Source of the DNA: Olleya namhaensis
GTDB lineage: Bacteria; Bacteroidota; Bacteroidia; Flavobacteriales; Flavobacteriaceae
Direction: 5' to 3'
DNA: 64,000 nucleotides
Assembly (NCBI RefSeq): GCF_900114005.1
Contig: NZ_FORM01000006.1
Coordinates: 1 to 64,000 of the forward strand
The notes under the pieces are model-generated. The model was not told the origin of the DNA and ran no database searches. It saw only the letters and a list, made by a program, of their open reading frames with translations. Of the stretch, positions 1 to 8,757 are shown piece after piece; the stretch's first letter is position 1; each line of letters opens with the position of its first letter. The translations under genes and the position numbers were made by a program.

Positions 1-2457
1 GATACTAACACTAACGGTGTGATTGAGCCAACAGAAACTTGGATCTATACTGCTAATAACTACACAGTAACGCAAGCTGATGTTGATGCTGGAATTATTA
101 CTAACACAGTAACTGTGGATGGTATTGAAATTCTTGGTAATACAGATGTAACTGCTACAGATACTTATGTAATTGATGAGAATAATACAGAAGTAACTTT
201 CTGTACACCTACTAATGGTTTAAACATTGTTAAGTCGGCTGAAATTGCAAACGGTGAAGAATGTTTAGTAGTTGGTAGCGAAGTAACATATACATTCACT
301 GTAACTAATACAGGTACAGTATCGGTTGACGCTATTACTGTTACAGATGTATTATTAGGTGGTGATATTACTGTTATTCCTTCTGGTGATGCTAACACTA
401 ATGGTGTGATTGAGCCAACTGAAACTTGGATCTATACTGCTAATAACTATACAGTAACGCAAGCGGATGTTGATGCTGGAATTATTACTAACACGGTAAC
501 AGTGACGGGTACTGAAATTCTTGGTAATACTGAAGTGACTGCTACAGATACATACGTGATTGATGAGAATAATACAGAAGTAATGTTCTGTACTCCTATT
601 ATTGGTTTAAACATTGTCAAGTCGGCTGAAATTGCTAACGGTGAAGAATGTTTAGTAGTTGGTAGCGAAGTAACATATACATTCACTGTAACTAATACAG
701 GTACAGTATCGGTTGACGCTATTACTGTTACAGATGTATTATTAGGTGGTGATATTACTGTTATTCCTTCTGGTGATGCTAACACTAATGGTGTGATTGA
801 GCCAACTGAAACTTGGATCTATACTGCTAATAACTATACAGTAACGCAAGCGGATGTTGATGCTGGAATCATTACTAACACGGTAACAGTGACGGGTACT
901 GAAATTCTTGGTAATACTGAAGTGACTGCTACAGATACATACGTGATTGATGAGAATAATACAGAAGTAATGTTCTGTACTCCAACAGCATTAATTAACA
1001 TTGTTAAAACAGGTGTTTTCAATAATGATAATGCTAATGAATGTACTGAAGTAGATGAAACAATAACATATACATTCACTGTAACAAACACTGGTACTTT
1101 ATCATTAGAAAATGTTGTAATAACAGATCCATTACTAGTTAATGCTGCGACACCTGTTTCAGTGATCTATGTTTCTGGTGACTTAAACAGTAACGATGTT
1201 CTAGAGCCGACTGAAACTTGGATTTATACTGCAACGTATTTAGTTACACAATTAGATATTGATGCTACAGAAGTTGTAAACACAGCTACTATAACAGCTA
1301 CAGCAATTCTAAATGGAGAAACAGCAACAGCTACAGGTCAAACGACTACAGACTTAATCGAAGATACTACACCGCCTAACGTTACAACTTGTGCGGTTCT
1401 AGATGAAACGATTGAATGTGATGGTGACAATAATGCTTTACTTGCTGATGTATGGAACGAGGCTAATATTACTGCTCTTGAAAATTGTGCTACAGATGCA
1501 TGTGACAATAACGTTACAGTAACTTCAAATTATGACTTTGCTAATTTAGTATCTACTTGTGGTGCTAGCGGAACAATTGAAGTAATATATACTTTAACGG
1601 ATGCTACTGGTAATGCTACTACATTCAATGCTACAGTTACTATAGTTGATACAACAGGCCCTGCATTAGTTACGCCTTTAGAATTGCCAACAAGTGTTAT
1701 ATGTTCTAATGTTCCTGAAGTACCTGTATTAGTATTTGAAGACAACTGTTCTGTAAATGATGTACAGATTACATTTGAAGAAACTACAACATTTACTGGT
1801 AATGAAGAAGTTTACGACTTAGTATGGACTTGGACAGCTACTGATGACTGTGGTAATGATACAGTAATTACACATACAATTAATGTGATTACAGAAGACT
1901 TTACTACACCATTAACGGCTGATAGATGTAATGAAGATGGTGCGATAGATCTTTACCAATTCTTACCAACCGATGCCGATACAACTATAGAATGGACGGT
2001 TGTAACTAATGGTACAGAAATTGTTGATGGAATGTTTGATCCTCTTGAAGTAGAACTAGGAGACTATGTCTTTACTTACACAACTTTAAATGGAGGATGT
2101 TTAAACACATATGAATTAACTATTAATATTAATGATGACTGTACAGTACTTCCATGTGGAGAAGATGATTTAAAAATATCTAAAGCTGTTACTCCAAATG
2201 GTGATAACTATAACGAGTATTTCACAGTTGGTGGATTAAACGAATGTGGTTTCATAATAGAATTACAAATATTTAACCGTTTTGGTGATATCGTTTTCGA
2301 AACTAAAGATTACCAAAATGATTGGAATGGTCAAAGTCCAAGTGGATCAGTTGGATCTGCAGGTAGACTACCAAACGGAACATATTACTATGTAGTAAAA
2401 ATATTAGATAGTGGAATCGAACCAATAGCAGGTCCTCTTTACTTAGGAACAAAATAA
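1..2457 (+). CDS. DUF11-repeat surface protein with type IX (type B) sorting domain, 5'-partial
   Basis: The reading frame is open from base 1, so the N-terminus and signal peptide lie outside the window; 818 residues are visible. From the window start to about residue 330 are near-identical 129-residue DUF11-type units (units begin near residues 73 and 202; motif TYTFTVTNTGTVS), then a diverged fourth unit to about 455. Cysteine-rich Ig/HYR-like modules follow (TTPPNVTTC, DNCSVNDV). The last ~100 residues are a gliding-motility-associated C-terminal domain (AVTPNGDNYNEYF, FNRFGDIVFE, LPNGTYYYV), the type B signal of the type IX secretion system. By family knowledge it is exported across the outer membrane and displayed or released; a role in adhesion is inferred. 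The porP/sprF gene follows 9 bp downstream, the usual arrangement for such substrates. Confidence 0.93.
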   Translation, partial: DTNTNGVIEPTETWIYTANNYTVTQADVDAGIITNTVTVDGIEILGNTDVTATDTYVIDENNTEVTFCTPTNGLNIVKSAEIANGEECLVVGSEVTYTFTVTNTGTVSVDAITVTDVLLGGDITVIPSGDANTNGVIEPTETWIYTANNYTVTQADVDAGIITNTVTVTGTEILGNTEVTATDTYVIDENNTEVMFCTPIIGLNIVKSAEIANGEECLVVGSEVTYTFTVTNTGTVSVDAITVTDVLLGGDITVIPSGDANTNGVIEPTETWIYTANNYTVTQADVDAGIITNTVTVTGTEILGNTEVTATDTYVIDENNTEVMFCTPTALINIVKTGVFNNDNANECTEVDETITYTFTVTNTGTLSLENVVITDPLLVNAATPVSVIYVSGDLNSNDVLEPTETWIYTATYLVTQLDIDATEVVNTATITATAILNGETATATGQTTTDLIEDTTPPNVTTCAVLDETIECDGDNNALLADVWNEANITALENCATDACDNNVTVTSNYDFANLVSTCGASGTIEVIYTLTDATGNATTFNATVTIVDTTGPALVTPLELPTSVICSNVPEVPVLVFEDNCSVNDVQITFEETTTFTGNEEVYDLVWTWTATDDCGNDTVITHTINVITEDFTTPLTADRCNEDGAIDLYQFLPTDADTTIEWTVVTNGTEIVDGMFDPLEVELGDYVFTYTTLNGGCLNTYELTININDDCTVLPCGEDDLKISKAVTPNGDNYNEYFTVGGLNECGFIIELQIFNRFGDIVFETKDYQNDWNGQSPSGSVGSAGRLPNGTYYYVVKILDSGIEPIAGPLYLGTK
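217..990 (+). repeat. Tandem 387-bp coding repeats of the DUF11 protein
   Basis: The phrase encoding TNGVIEPTETWIY starts at equivalent positions 1, 388 and 775, a period of exactly 387 bp (129 codons). The copies at 217-603 and 604-990 are almost identical at DNA level, including synonymous positions, so the duplication looks recent or homogenised. The fragment before base 217 is the end of another copy, so the array continues upstream. The unit after 990 is recognisable only at protein level. Confidence 0.93.
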
Positions 2458-2466
2458 AAACTATAA

Positions 2467-3414
2467 ATGAAAAAAATAAAATTATATAGTATTGGAGTAA
2501 TATTACTGTTGAGCTGTGCAAATGCATTAGCTCAACAATTACCACAATTTTCTCAATACATGTTTAACACTATTGCTATTAATCCTGCTTATGCTGGAAG
2601 TAGAGAAACTATTAGTGTTGTTGGTTTACACAGAAGCCAGTGGGTTGGATTAGCAGGTGCGCCAACCACTTCAACAGTATCTGTGCATGCTCCGCTTAAA
2701 AATGAGAAAATTGGTCTAGGATTATCTGTAATTAATGATGAGTTAGGTTACGAAAATTTTGTTTTTGTTTACGGAGACTTTTCATATACTATAGAGCTTT
2801 CTGAGAAAACAAAATTAGCATTCGGATTAAAAGCCGGTTTTACACACTATAATTTAGATCAAGAAGGTTTCTTAGATGATCCATCAGTAGCTATAGACCC
2901 TTTCTTTAGTAACTTTACTAATAGATGGAACCCTAACATAGGTGTTGGAGCATACTTGCACCAAAACAGGTGGTATGTAGGTTTATCTGCACCAAGAATT
3001 CTTAATACGGATTACAATCAAAGTGCTTTAGATCCTGAAGTAGATTATATAGCGCTAGAACGTGTTGGATACTATTTAACCGGAGGTTATGTGTTTGATT
3101 TAGACGAAAACACAAAACTTAAACCTTCTGCCCTAGTAAAAGTAACTAACGGAGCACCTATATCTTTTGATCTTAGTGCACACGTCTTATTTAACGAAAA
3201 ATTCTGGTTAGGTGGTAGTTATAGATATAACAGAGATACATCAACAATCGGAGCTTTAGCAGATTTTCAAGTATCCCCACAAATGAGAATTGGGTATGCT
3301 TACGAACATTATATTACTGACTTGAGACCATATACTGGAGGAACACATGAAATCTTAATAATGTTTGAAGTATTCAAACCTACAAAACGTGTAAAATCAC
3401 CTAGATATTTTTAA
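2467..3414 (+). CDS. Type IX secretion system membrane protein, PorP/SprF family
   Basis: A 315-residue protein with a signal peptide (about residues 1-22, ending in ANALAQ) and the family opening QFSQYMFNTIAINPAYAGS, followed by alternating beta-strand sequence typical of an outer-membrane barrel. PorP/SprF proteins help export or anchor type B sorting-domain substrates; this paralogue probably serves the protein encoded just upstream. It begins 9 bp after that gene and is followed after 1 bp by the OmpA-family gene, so the three likely form one transcript. Multiple PorP/SprF paralogues per genome are normal in Flavobacteriaceae, so the founding symbol sprF is not assigned. Confidence 0.93.
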   Translation: MKKIKLYSIGVILLLSCANALAQQLPQFSQYMFNTIAINPAYAGSRETISVVGLHRSQWVGLAGAPTTSTVSVHAPLKNEKIGLGLSVINDELGYENFVFVYGDFSYTIELSEKTKLAFGLKAGFTHYNLDQEGFLDDPSVAIDPFFSNFTNRWNPNIGVGAYLHQNRWYVGLSAPRILNTDYNQSALDPEVDYIALERVGYYLTGGYVFDLDENTKLKPSALVKVTNGAPISFDLSAHVLFNEKFWLGGSYRYNRDTSTIGALADFQVSPQMRIGYAYEHYITDLRPYTGGTHEILIMFEVFKPTKRVKSPRYF

Positions 3415-3415
3415 A

Positions 3416-5362
3416 ATGAAAATAAAAATTATTTCATATTTAGTACTTTTCTTATTTGTACAACAAGCTGTCGCACAAACAAAAGTAGCGGATAACTTTT
3501 TTAGAGATTTCTCTTATGAAAAAGCAGCAGAACTTTATAAAGAGGCTCTGAAAAAAGAAGATAGTACGGAATATATTCTAAAAAGAATTGGTGATAGTTA
3601 CTTTAATATCAGTAAAGTTGAAAAAGCTGAATTCTGGTACAATAAAGCAATAACCAAATATCCAACAATTGATCCTGAATATATTTATAAGTATATACAA
3701 ACTCTAAGAAGTCAAAAAAAATACGATTTAGCAAATGAGTATTTAAGAGACTTCAAACTAAAAAATACCAAAGATAAACGTATCAAGGATATTGAAGTTT
3801 TTAGTATGGAAAACTATAACCAATTAACTAATACTGAAAAAGTGTATGTTGATACTGAAAATTTAGAATTAAACACACAGTATTCTGATTTTGGAGGTTA
3901 TGAGTTTAAAGATAAAATGTACTTCTACTCTACTTGGGTTAAAGATTCTATTACAGACGAAAAAGAATTATATGATTGGAATAACGAGCCTTTCTTAAAT
4001 ATTTTTGAAGTTGATACTAAAATAGAAAAAGCTGCAAAAACATTTAGTGAACCACAAAAACTTAATTCGTCAATTAATACAAAAGATGATCATGAAGGTT
4101 TAGTGACTATTACCAATGATGGTAAAACAATGTACTTTACTAGAAATAACGTTAATAAAAAAGAGAAACGTAAATATTCAAAAGAAGGAACCTCTAATTT
4201 AAAGATATATAAAGCAACGCTATCGGGAGAAAAATGGAGCAATGTAGTAGAGCTTCCTTTTAATAACGATGCTTATTCTTGTGGCGCACCAGCTTTAAGT
4301 CCTGATAACAAAACGTTATATTTTGTATCTGATATGGAAGGTGGTTTTGGTCAAACCGACTTATATAAAGTATCAATAAAATCGGATGGCACTTACGGTG
4401 TACCTAAAAACTTAGGAGCAGAAATTAATACCGAAGGAAACGAGAAATTCCCGTTTGTAGCTAAAGATTCTACGCTTTACTTTTCAAGTGATGCCAATTT
4501 AAATTTAGGATTACTTGATATATTTGAAACTAACTTATTAAAGATAAAAAGAAACGATTCTACGGAAGTATTTATCAAAAATCTTGGAGCGCCATATAAT
4601 AGTCCTTTTGATGATTTTTGTTACTTTATTGATACAGAAACGCAATCAGGTTACTTCTCTTCAAATCGTGAAGGAGGAAAAGGTGGTGATGACATCTATG
4701 CTTTTGGTAAATATGAATGTAAACAAACTGTATCTGGAGTAGCATACGATAAACTATCTAACAAGCCTTTAGATAAAGTAAGAGTAGCATTACTAGACAT
4801 AGATGGTAAAGTTATAGATACCTACTTTACTGAAAAAGATGGAAAGTACGAGTTTAAAGATATCGCTTGTGATAAGACGTTTACAGTTTTAGGTGAGCGA
4901 GTAATTTATAGACCAGACAAACAAGGATTTGTAACATCGCCAAATAACGGAGATGAAACAACTATAGATTTATACCTAGACCCATTAATTGTAGATAATG
5001 AAATAGTTATTAACCCAATTTACTTTGATTACAATAAATCAGACATCAGAACTGATGCTGCATATGAATTAGAGAATATTGTTGCTGTAATGAGAGAACA
5101 TCCTAAGATGATTATTAAAATCGAATCTCATACTGACGCTAGAGGACGTGATGCTTACAATTTAAAACTGTCTGATAGACGTGCTAAGTCAACTAGAGAT
5201 TATCTTTACTCAAGAGGTATTGAGGATGGCAGAATACAAAGTGCTATAGGGTATGGAGAATCACAAATACTAAATCACTGTACTAACGGTGTAAAATGTA
5301 CTGATAAAGAACATGAAGAGAATAGACGATCTAAGTTTATAATCACAAATCAATACAAATAA
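3416..5362 (+). CDS. OmpA-family protein with TPR, PD40 beta-propeller and OmpA C-terminal domain
   Basis: 648 residues with a signal peptide (to about residue 20, AVAQ). TPR-like helices cover about residues 25-110, PD40/WD40-like repeats about 210-425 (APALSPDNKTLYFVSD, GYFSSNREGGKGGDDI), a carboxypeptidase-regulatory-like Ig module about 435-500, and an OmpA domain about 530-645 (IYFDYNKSDI, SHTDARGRDAYNLKLSDRRA) expected to bind peptidoglycan. The architecture matches the protein routinely encoded after PorP/SprF in Bacteroidota, thought to link outer-membrane secretion components to the cell wall. It is the last gene of the three-gene unit: its start is 1 bp after the porP/sprF stop and a strong terminator follows 8 bp after its stop. 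Confidence 0.92.
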   Translation: MKIKIISYLVLFLFVQQAVAQTKVADNFFRDFSYEKAAELYKEALKKEDSTEYILKRIGDSYFNISKVEKAEFWYNKAITKYPTIDPEYIYKYIQTLRSQKKYDLANEYLRDFKLKNTKDKRIKDIEVFSMENYNQLTNTEKVYVDTENLELNTQYSDFGGYEFKDKMYFYSTWVKDSITDEKELYDWNNEPFLNIFEVDTKIEKAAKTFSEPQKLNSSINTKDDHEGLVTITNDGKTMYFTRNNVNKKEKRKYSKEGTSNLKIYKATLSGEKWSNVVELPFNNDAYSCGAPALSPDNKTLYFVSDMEGGFGQTDLYKVSIKSDGTYGVPKNLGAEINTEGNEKFPFVAKDSTLYFSSDANLNLGLLDIFETNLLKIKRNDSTEVFIKNLGAPYNSPFDDFCYFIDTETQSGYFSSNREGGKGGDDIYAFGKYECKQTVSGVAYDKLSNKPLDKVRVALLDIDGKVIDTYFTEKDGKYEFKDIACDKTFTVLGERVIYRPDKQGFVTSPNNGDETTIDLYLDPLIVDNEIVINPIYFDYNKSDIRTDAAYELENIVAVMREHPKMIIKIESHTDARGRDAYNLKLSDRRAKSTRDYLYSRGIEDGRIQSAIGYGESQILNHCTNGVKCTDKEHEENRRSKFIITNQYK

Positions 5363-5370
5363 ATAAAAAA

Positions 5371-5400
5371 AAGCCTTTCTAAATTAGAAAGGCTTTTTTT
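5371..5400 (+). terminator. Rho-independent terminator after the OmpA gene
   Basis: Perfect 10-bp stem AAGCCTTTCT (5371-5380) / AGAAAGGCTT (5386-5395) with a 5-nt loop, followed by a T-run. It starts 8 bp after the stop codon of the OmpA-family gene and closes the surface-protein operon. Confidence 0.93.
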
Positions 5401-5716
5401 ATGTTATGCGGATTAGTGAATAATTATATCTAAAAACAACATTGTATTTTTCGCATTCTTTTATAATACGTTGAAACTTTATAGGCAATTGTATCAATTA
5501 ACAACATTAAGCGCAGCCGCTTTGCTATAACAGTTATTATACAACAAAAGTATTAACTCCTACACAAGAAGCCTTAAAACAACGCTTATAACTAAAATAG
5601 CATGTACATATTACATTAGTTAAAATTCGTAATCCCTAATAACAGAAAGAGACTTATATCTATAACTATAAACGCCATTCCCTAAATAATTGTTACAAAT
5701 TTGGTCTACATAAAAA
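5401..5716. other. Intergenic stretch between two terminators, no gene seen
   Basis: About 315 bp of AT-rich DNA with no convincing reading frame and no exact TAnnTTTG promoter. The only local structure noted is a short AAGCG-CAGC-CGCTT hairpin near 5510. It may be decayed sequence or hold a small RNA; nothing supports a specific call. Confidence 0.5.
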
Positions 5717-5752
5717 AAGCCTCAACAATATAACTATTGTTGAGGCTTTTTC
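5717..5752 (-). terminator. Bidirectional Rho-independent terminator downstream of the CAP lipoprotein gene
   Basis: Perfect 14-bp stem AAGCCTCAACAATA (5717-5730) / TATTGTTGAGGCTT (5735-5748) with loop TAAC. An A-run on the left and a T-run on the right make it functional on both strands. On the minus strand it lies about 56 bp after the CAP-domain gene stop. Confidence 0.9.
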
Positions 5753-5808
5753 ATCCTATTATAAATCCGTGATTTTTACATCAATTAAAAATCATGTAAA
5801 AAATATAA

Positions 5809-6303
5809 TTATTTCTTCATAAAAATATTAGTAAAATACCATTTGTTATTTTCTCCTAACTCTGCAGAAATTTCAAAATCTGTGTAATCACCTTCAATAT
5901 TACCTCTATGTCCTTCACTATTTAACCAGGCATTTACTACTGATGCAGCACTTGAAAATCCATAAGCGACATTTTCAGATACTTTTACGGCATCTGCATT
6001 ATCTACTAAGAACGATTTTCTAGTAAAAAAATGATCGTGATTTACCTCATTAATATCTGTCATATAATCTGTATGACTAAAAGCTTGTCCTTTTATAAGC
6101 TGGTGACTAACCAAAACGTTTAAACCAATACTTATACGGTGTTGATTAATAAGTTCTAAAATTTCAATTTCAATTGGTTTTGCTTCTGGGATAACTAGAG
6201 CTTCAACATTATAATCTGCAGTTTCATCTAAGCTATCAGTTGAACAAGATGTTAAGGTTATTGTTAGTAACATAACAGTCAGTAGGTAGGTAAATTTTCT
6301 CAT
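5809..6303 (-). CDS. CAP (SCP/PR-1) domain lipoprotein
   Basis: 164 residues. The N-terminus is a lipoprotein signal peptide with lipobox LTSC (Cys20), so it is probably anchored in the outer membrane or periplasm. The rest is a compact CAP domain: ILELINQHRISIGL, AFSHTDYM with a candidate cavity His, VSENVAYG, and WLNSEGHRGNI, the family signature carrying the second Glu/His pair. Bacterial CAP proteins are secreted; their biochemical role is mostly unknown, and metal or ligand binding is only inferred. It is monocistronic: a terminator lies downstream and pdxH is separated by a 159-bp gap containing inverted repeats. Confidence 0.88.
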   Translation of the reverse strand: MRKFTYLLTVMLLTITLTSCSTDSLDETADYNVEALVIPEAKPIEIEILELINQHRISIGLNVLVSHQLIKGQAFSHTDYMTDINEVNHDHFFTRKSFLVDNADAVKVSENVAYGFSSAASVVNAWLNSEGHRGNIEGDYTDFEISAELGENNKWYFTNIFMKK

Positions 6304-6378
6304 TTTTAAAGAGTTAAGTAGGTTTGGGACTTTAAAAATAGAACAGGTTACTCTAACAAACTGTTAAAGAAATGTTAA

Positions 6379-6459
6379 AATCGATTAAAAACATGCTTTT
6401 TGACGTTTCAATATGCTTTTAATCGATTAAATACATATTATAAATGTATTTAAACGATT
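6379..6459. repeat. Overlapping inverted repeats built on AATCGATT
   Basis: AATCGATTAAAAACAT (6379-6394) is inverted as ATGCTTTTAATCGATT (6413-6428, one mismatch). The second copy is itself the left arm of another inverted repeat, 6421-6436 with 6444-6459. The block sits between the end of pdxH and the start of the CAP gene, both on the minus strand. It could be a pdxH terminator lacking a U-tract or a binding site upstream of the CAP gene. Confidence 0.6.
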
Positions 6460-6462
6460 AAA

Positions 6463-7110
6463 TCATGGAGATAAACGGTTTTTAACCCAATTAAACTCAG
6501 CATCTAATGCATATAGAATTCTATCATGCAATCTATTAGGTCTACCTTGCCAAAACTCAATAGAAATAGGTTTTATAATAAACCCTCCCCAAAACGTAGG
6601 TCTCTCAATTTCTTTCCCTTCATAATCAAGCTCAAGCTGCCTTAATTTAAATTCTAATACCTCTCTACTCTCTACAATACTACTTTGATTTGATACTATT
6701 GCACCTAGTTGACTACCACGTGGACGAGATTCAAAATAACCATCACTTAAATTCTCTGCTATTTTTTCCGCCTTTCCTTTAATTATGATTTGTCGTTCTG
6801 CACCATGCCAGAAAAAGGATAAACATACATTTGGATTATTAAGTATCGCTTTTCCTTTTTCGCTATCATAATTAGTATAAAAAATAAAGCCTTCATATGT
6901 GAATTTTTTAAGAAGCACCACTCTACTTTTAGGAAATCCGTCGCTACCAATAGTAGCAACTGTCATCGCGTTAGTTTCGTCTTCAGGAAAATGTTGATCC
7001 ACTTCATTAAACCAAGACCTAAAAAGCTCTAATGGGTTTTCAGGTGTGTCTTTTAATAACAACGCTCCTTTCTCGTAAGTTTTTCTGTAATTACTTAAGT
7101 CTTTTTCCAT
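6463..7110 (-). CDS. pdxH: Pyridoxamine/pyridoxine 5'-phosphate oxidase
   Basis: 215 residues, the usual size. This FMN enzyme oxidises PNP or PMP to pyridoxal 5'-phosphate, the last step of vitamin B6 synthesis and salvage. Family motifs are present: FPKSRVVLLKK, FYTNYDSEKGKAI, LSFFWHGAERQI and the C-terminal substrate signature WQGRPNRLHDR. The cofactor is used by several enzymes of this window, such as the gamma-lyase-like protein at 45.3 kb. It is divergent from the DUF3784 gene with only 48 bp between the start codons. No B6 neighbours are present, so it appears to be a stand-alone gene. Confidence 0.96.
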   Translation of the reverse strand: MEKDLSNYRKTYEKGALLLKDTPENPLELFRSWFNEVDQHFPEDETNAMTVATIGSDGFPKSRVVLLKKFTYEGFIFYTNYDSEKGKAILNNPNVCLSFFWHGAERQIIIKGKAEKIAENLSDGYFESRPRGSQLGAIVSNQSSIVESREVLEFKLRQLELDYEGKEIERPTFWGGFIIKPISIEFWQGRPNRLHDRILYALDAEFNWVKNRLSP

Positions 7111-7158
7111 AACATTAATTTATATGTAAATTTACGCGTTTTTTACTATTTTTAAGGC

Positions 7159-7467
7159 ATGATGTATTCTCAACTTTTGGTAAGTATAATTCTAATTATT
7201 TGTGGTTTTTTAGTGAAGAAATATCCAGATCTAATTGCTGGATACAATACATTAAGTCCTTCTGAAAAAGCAAAAATAGATAGTAAAGGTTTAGCCTTAT
7301 TTTTAAAACAAGTATTAGTTGGTTTAGGAATACTTAATATAGTATCCTTTTTATTATTAACACTTAACCACGTAAGTGACAAAAACATCTTATACTTTAA
7401 TAGTGTACTATTAATTGTATTACTTCTTATAAGCCTTTTTGTAGTTAATAGGCGTTATAAAATTTAA
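7159..7467 (+). CDS. DUF3784 family small membrane protein
   Basis: 102 residues with three hydrophobic segments (about 4-20, 47-68 and 77-96) and the family-typical loop YPDLIAGYNTLSPSEKAKID between the first two. The topology predicts an inner-membrane protein; the family has no established function. It is divergent from pdxH, and its last four bases overlap the end of the convergent ribonuclease Z gene, leaving no room for a separate terminator. Confidence 0.85.
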   Translation: MMYSQLLVSIILIICGFLVKKYPDLIAGYNTLSPSEKAKIDSKGLALFLKQVLVGLGILNIVSFLLLTLNHVSDKNILYFNSVLLIVLLLISLFVVNRRYKI

Positions 7468-8369
7468 AACTCAAAAACTTTACCATCGTCACCAAGTACA
7501 ACATTGTCAAAGATTGTTTGTGCTTCGGTTTTAAAAACATTTAAATCGTCGTAACGTGTAGAATAATGTCCTAATATTAACTGTCCAACATTAGCTTGCT
7601 TTGCAATACTTGCTGCTTGTTTTGCAGTACTATGTTTTGTTGGGGCTGCTAATTTAGCATGTTTTTCTAGAAAAGTAGATTCGTGATATAATACGTCTAC
7701 GTTTTTTATAAGTGGTATTATATCTTCTTTATAAGCCGTATCGCTACAAAATGCATAGCTTTTAGGTTTATTAGGTGCTTTGGTTACGGTTTCGTTCTTT
7801 ACAACCTCTCCCGCTTCATTTGTAACATCTGCCCCTTGTTTTAACTTTCGATAATAAGACACATCTATATTTTCATTTAAAACAGCATTCATATCTAATT
7901 TACGGTCTCCTGGCTTTTCTTTAAATAAAAACCCGTTAGTGTAAATTCTATGATCTAAAGGGATGGTGCGTACTTCAACCTTTTCATCCTCAAAAACAAT
8001 TTCTGACTCCTTATTAGTTAACTCATGAAACGTAAGCTTGTAATTAGTCCAAGAATTGGCTAACTTCATTTGAAGTGTAATGACTTCTTTTAACCCTTTC
8101 GGGGAATAAATATGTAGCTCCGTATCACGTCCTAATAATCTAAAAGTAGAAATTAATCCGACTAACCCAAAAAAGTGATCGCCATGTAAATGCGAAATAA
8201 AAATGTGCTTAATGCGACTGAACTTAATTTTATTTTTTCTTAGTTGTACTTGCGTTCCCTCTCCACAATCTATTAAAAAAATGTGATTATTAATTTCTAA
8301 TACTTGAGATGTAGGATTAGTAAATGTACGTGGTGTTGCACTGTAACAACCTAAGATATTTAATTTCAT
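7464..8369 (-). CDS. rnz: Ribonuclease Z (tRNA 3' endonuclease)
   Basis: 301 residues of the metallo-beta-lactamase fold. It removes 3' trailers from tRNA precursors. The zinc-binding HLHGDH motif (in FISHLHGDHFFGL, about residues 57-70) and later metal ligands (SDTAY, HSTAKQA, LGHYSTRY) are present, with the N-terminal start MKLNILGCYSATP typical of the family. Length matches the short bacterial RNase Z. It is the last gene of a pyrB / STAS-like / rnz run, 53 bp after the STAS-like gene, and overlaps the convergent DUF3784 gene by 4 bp. Confidence 0.96.
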   Translation of the reverse strand: MKLNILGCYSATPRTFTNPTSQVLEINNHIFLIDCGEGTQVQLRKNKIKFSRIKHIFISHLHGDHFFGLVGLISTFRLLGRDTELHIYSPKGLKEVITLQMKLANSWTNYKLTFHELTNKESEIVFEDEKVEVRTIPLDHRIYTNGFLFKEKPGDRKLDMNAVLNENIDVSYYRKLKQGADVTNEAGEVVKNETVTKAPNKPKSYAFCSDTAYKEDIIPLIKNVDVLYHESTFLEKHAKLAAPTKHSTAKQAASIAKQANVGQLILGHYSTRYDDLNVFKTEAQTIFDNVVLGDDGKVFEF

Positions 8370-8422
8370 TAAAGAATATTAATTTAATTATAAGACAAAA
8401 TAAAATTCACTAAAAAGGTGTT

Positions 8423-8755
8423 TTAAAACCCTAAATCGCGTTCCATAACTTCCATTTCAATAATGTCGTGTGCTTCTTGAAGCGTTGGTACAATTATTAT
8501 TTCGTCCGGCGTGTTGTCTGTATCTGCACCTTCGTTAACTATTACAAAAGAATGTTTTGCAGCGCGGTGTTGATTAGATACTCTTAAAAACTCAATAACA
8601 TCTTTTAAAGACACCACTTTTGTAGCATTTAAATTAACGATAATATTATTATTTTTAAATTTAGGATATAGTGTTTCTATTTTTTTAACTAATTCTATAA
8701 CCGTAGCATTTTCTTGGGTTATAATTGCTAAGTTTTCATTTTGATCTATAATCAT
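8423..8755 (-). CDS. Small STAS-like protein between pyrB and rnz
   Basis: 110 residues with no signal peptide or membrane segment. The pattern of an N-terminal strand pair (NLAIITQENATVIELVKKIE), central NNIIVNLNATKVVSLKDVIEF (written here in parts: NNIIVNL, NATKVV, SLKDVIEF) and HSFVIVN suggests a STAS-like alpha/beta fold, the fold of anti-sigma-factor antagonists. The acidic tail ends in EVMERDLGF. I infer the fold from sequence pattern only and cannot name a partner. It starts 2 bp after pyrB and precedes rnz, so it is co-transcribed with both. Confidence 0.75.
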   Translation of the reverse strand: MIIDQNENLAIITQENATVIELVKKIETLYPKFKNNNIIVNLNATKVVSLKDVIEFLRVSNQHRAAKHSFVIVNEGADTDNTPDEIIIVPTLQEAHDIIEMEVMERDLGF

Positions 8756-8757
8756 AA

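Noticed and set aside
165-785. Minus-strand reading frames across the DUF11 repeats
   Set aside because: They are shadows of the repeated coding sequence on the plus strand and repeat with the same 387-bp period.
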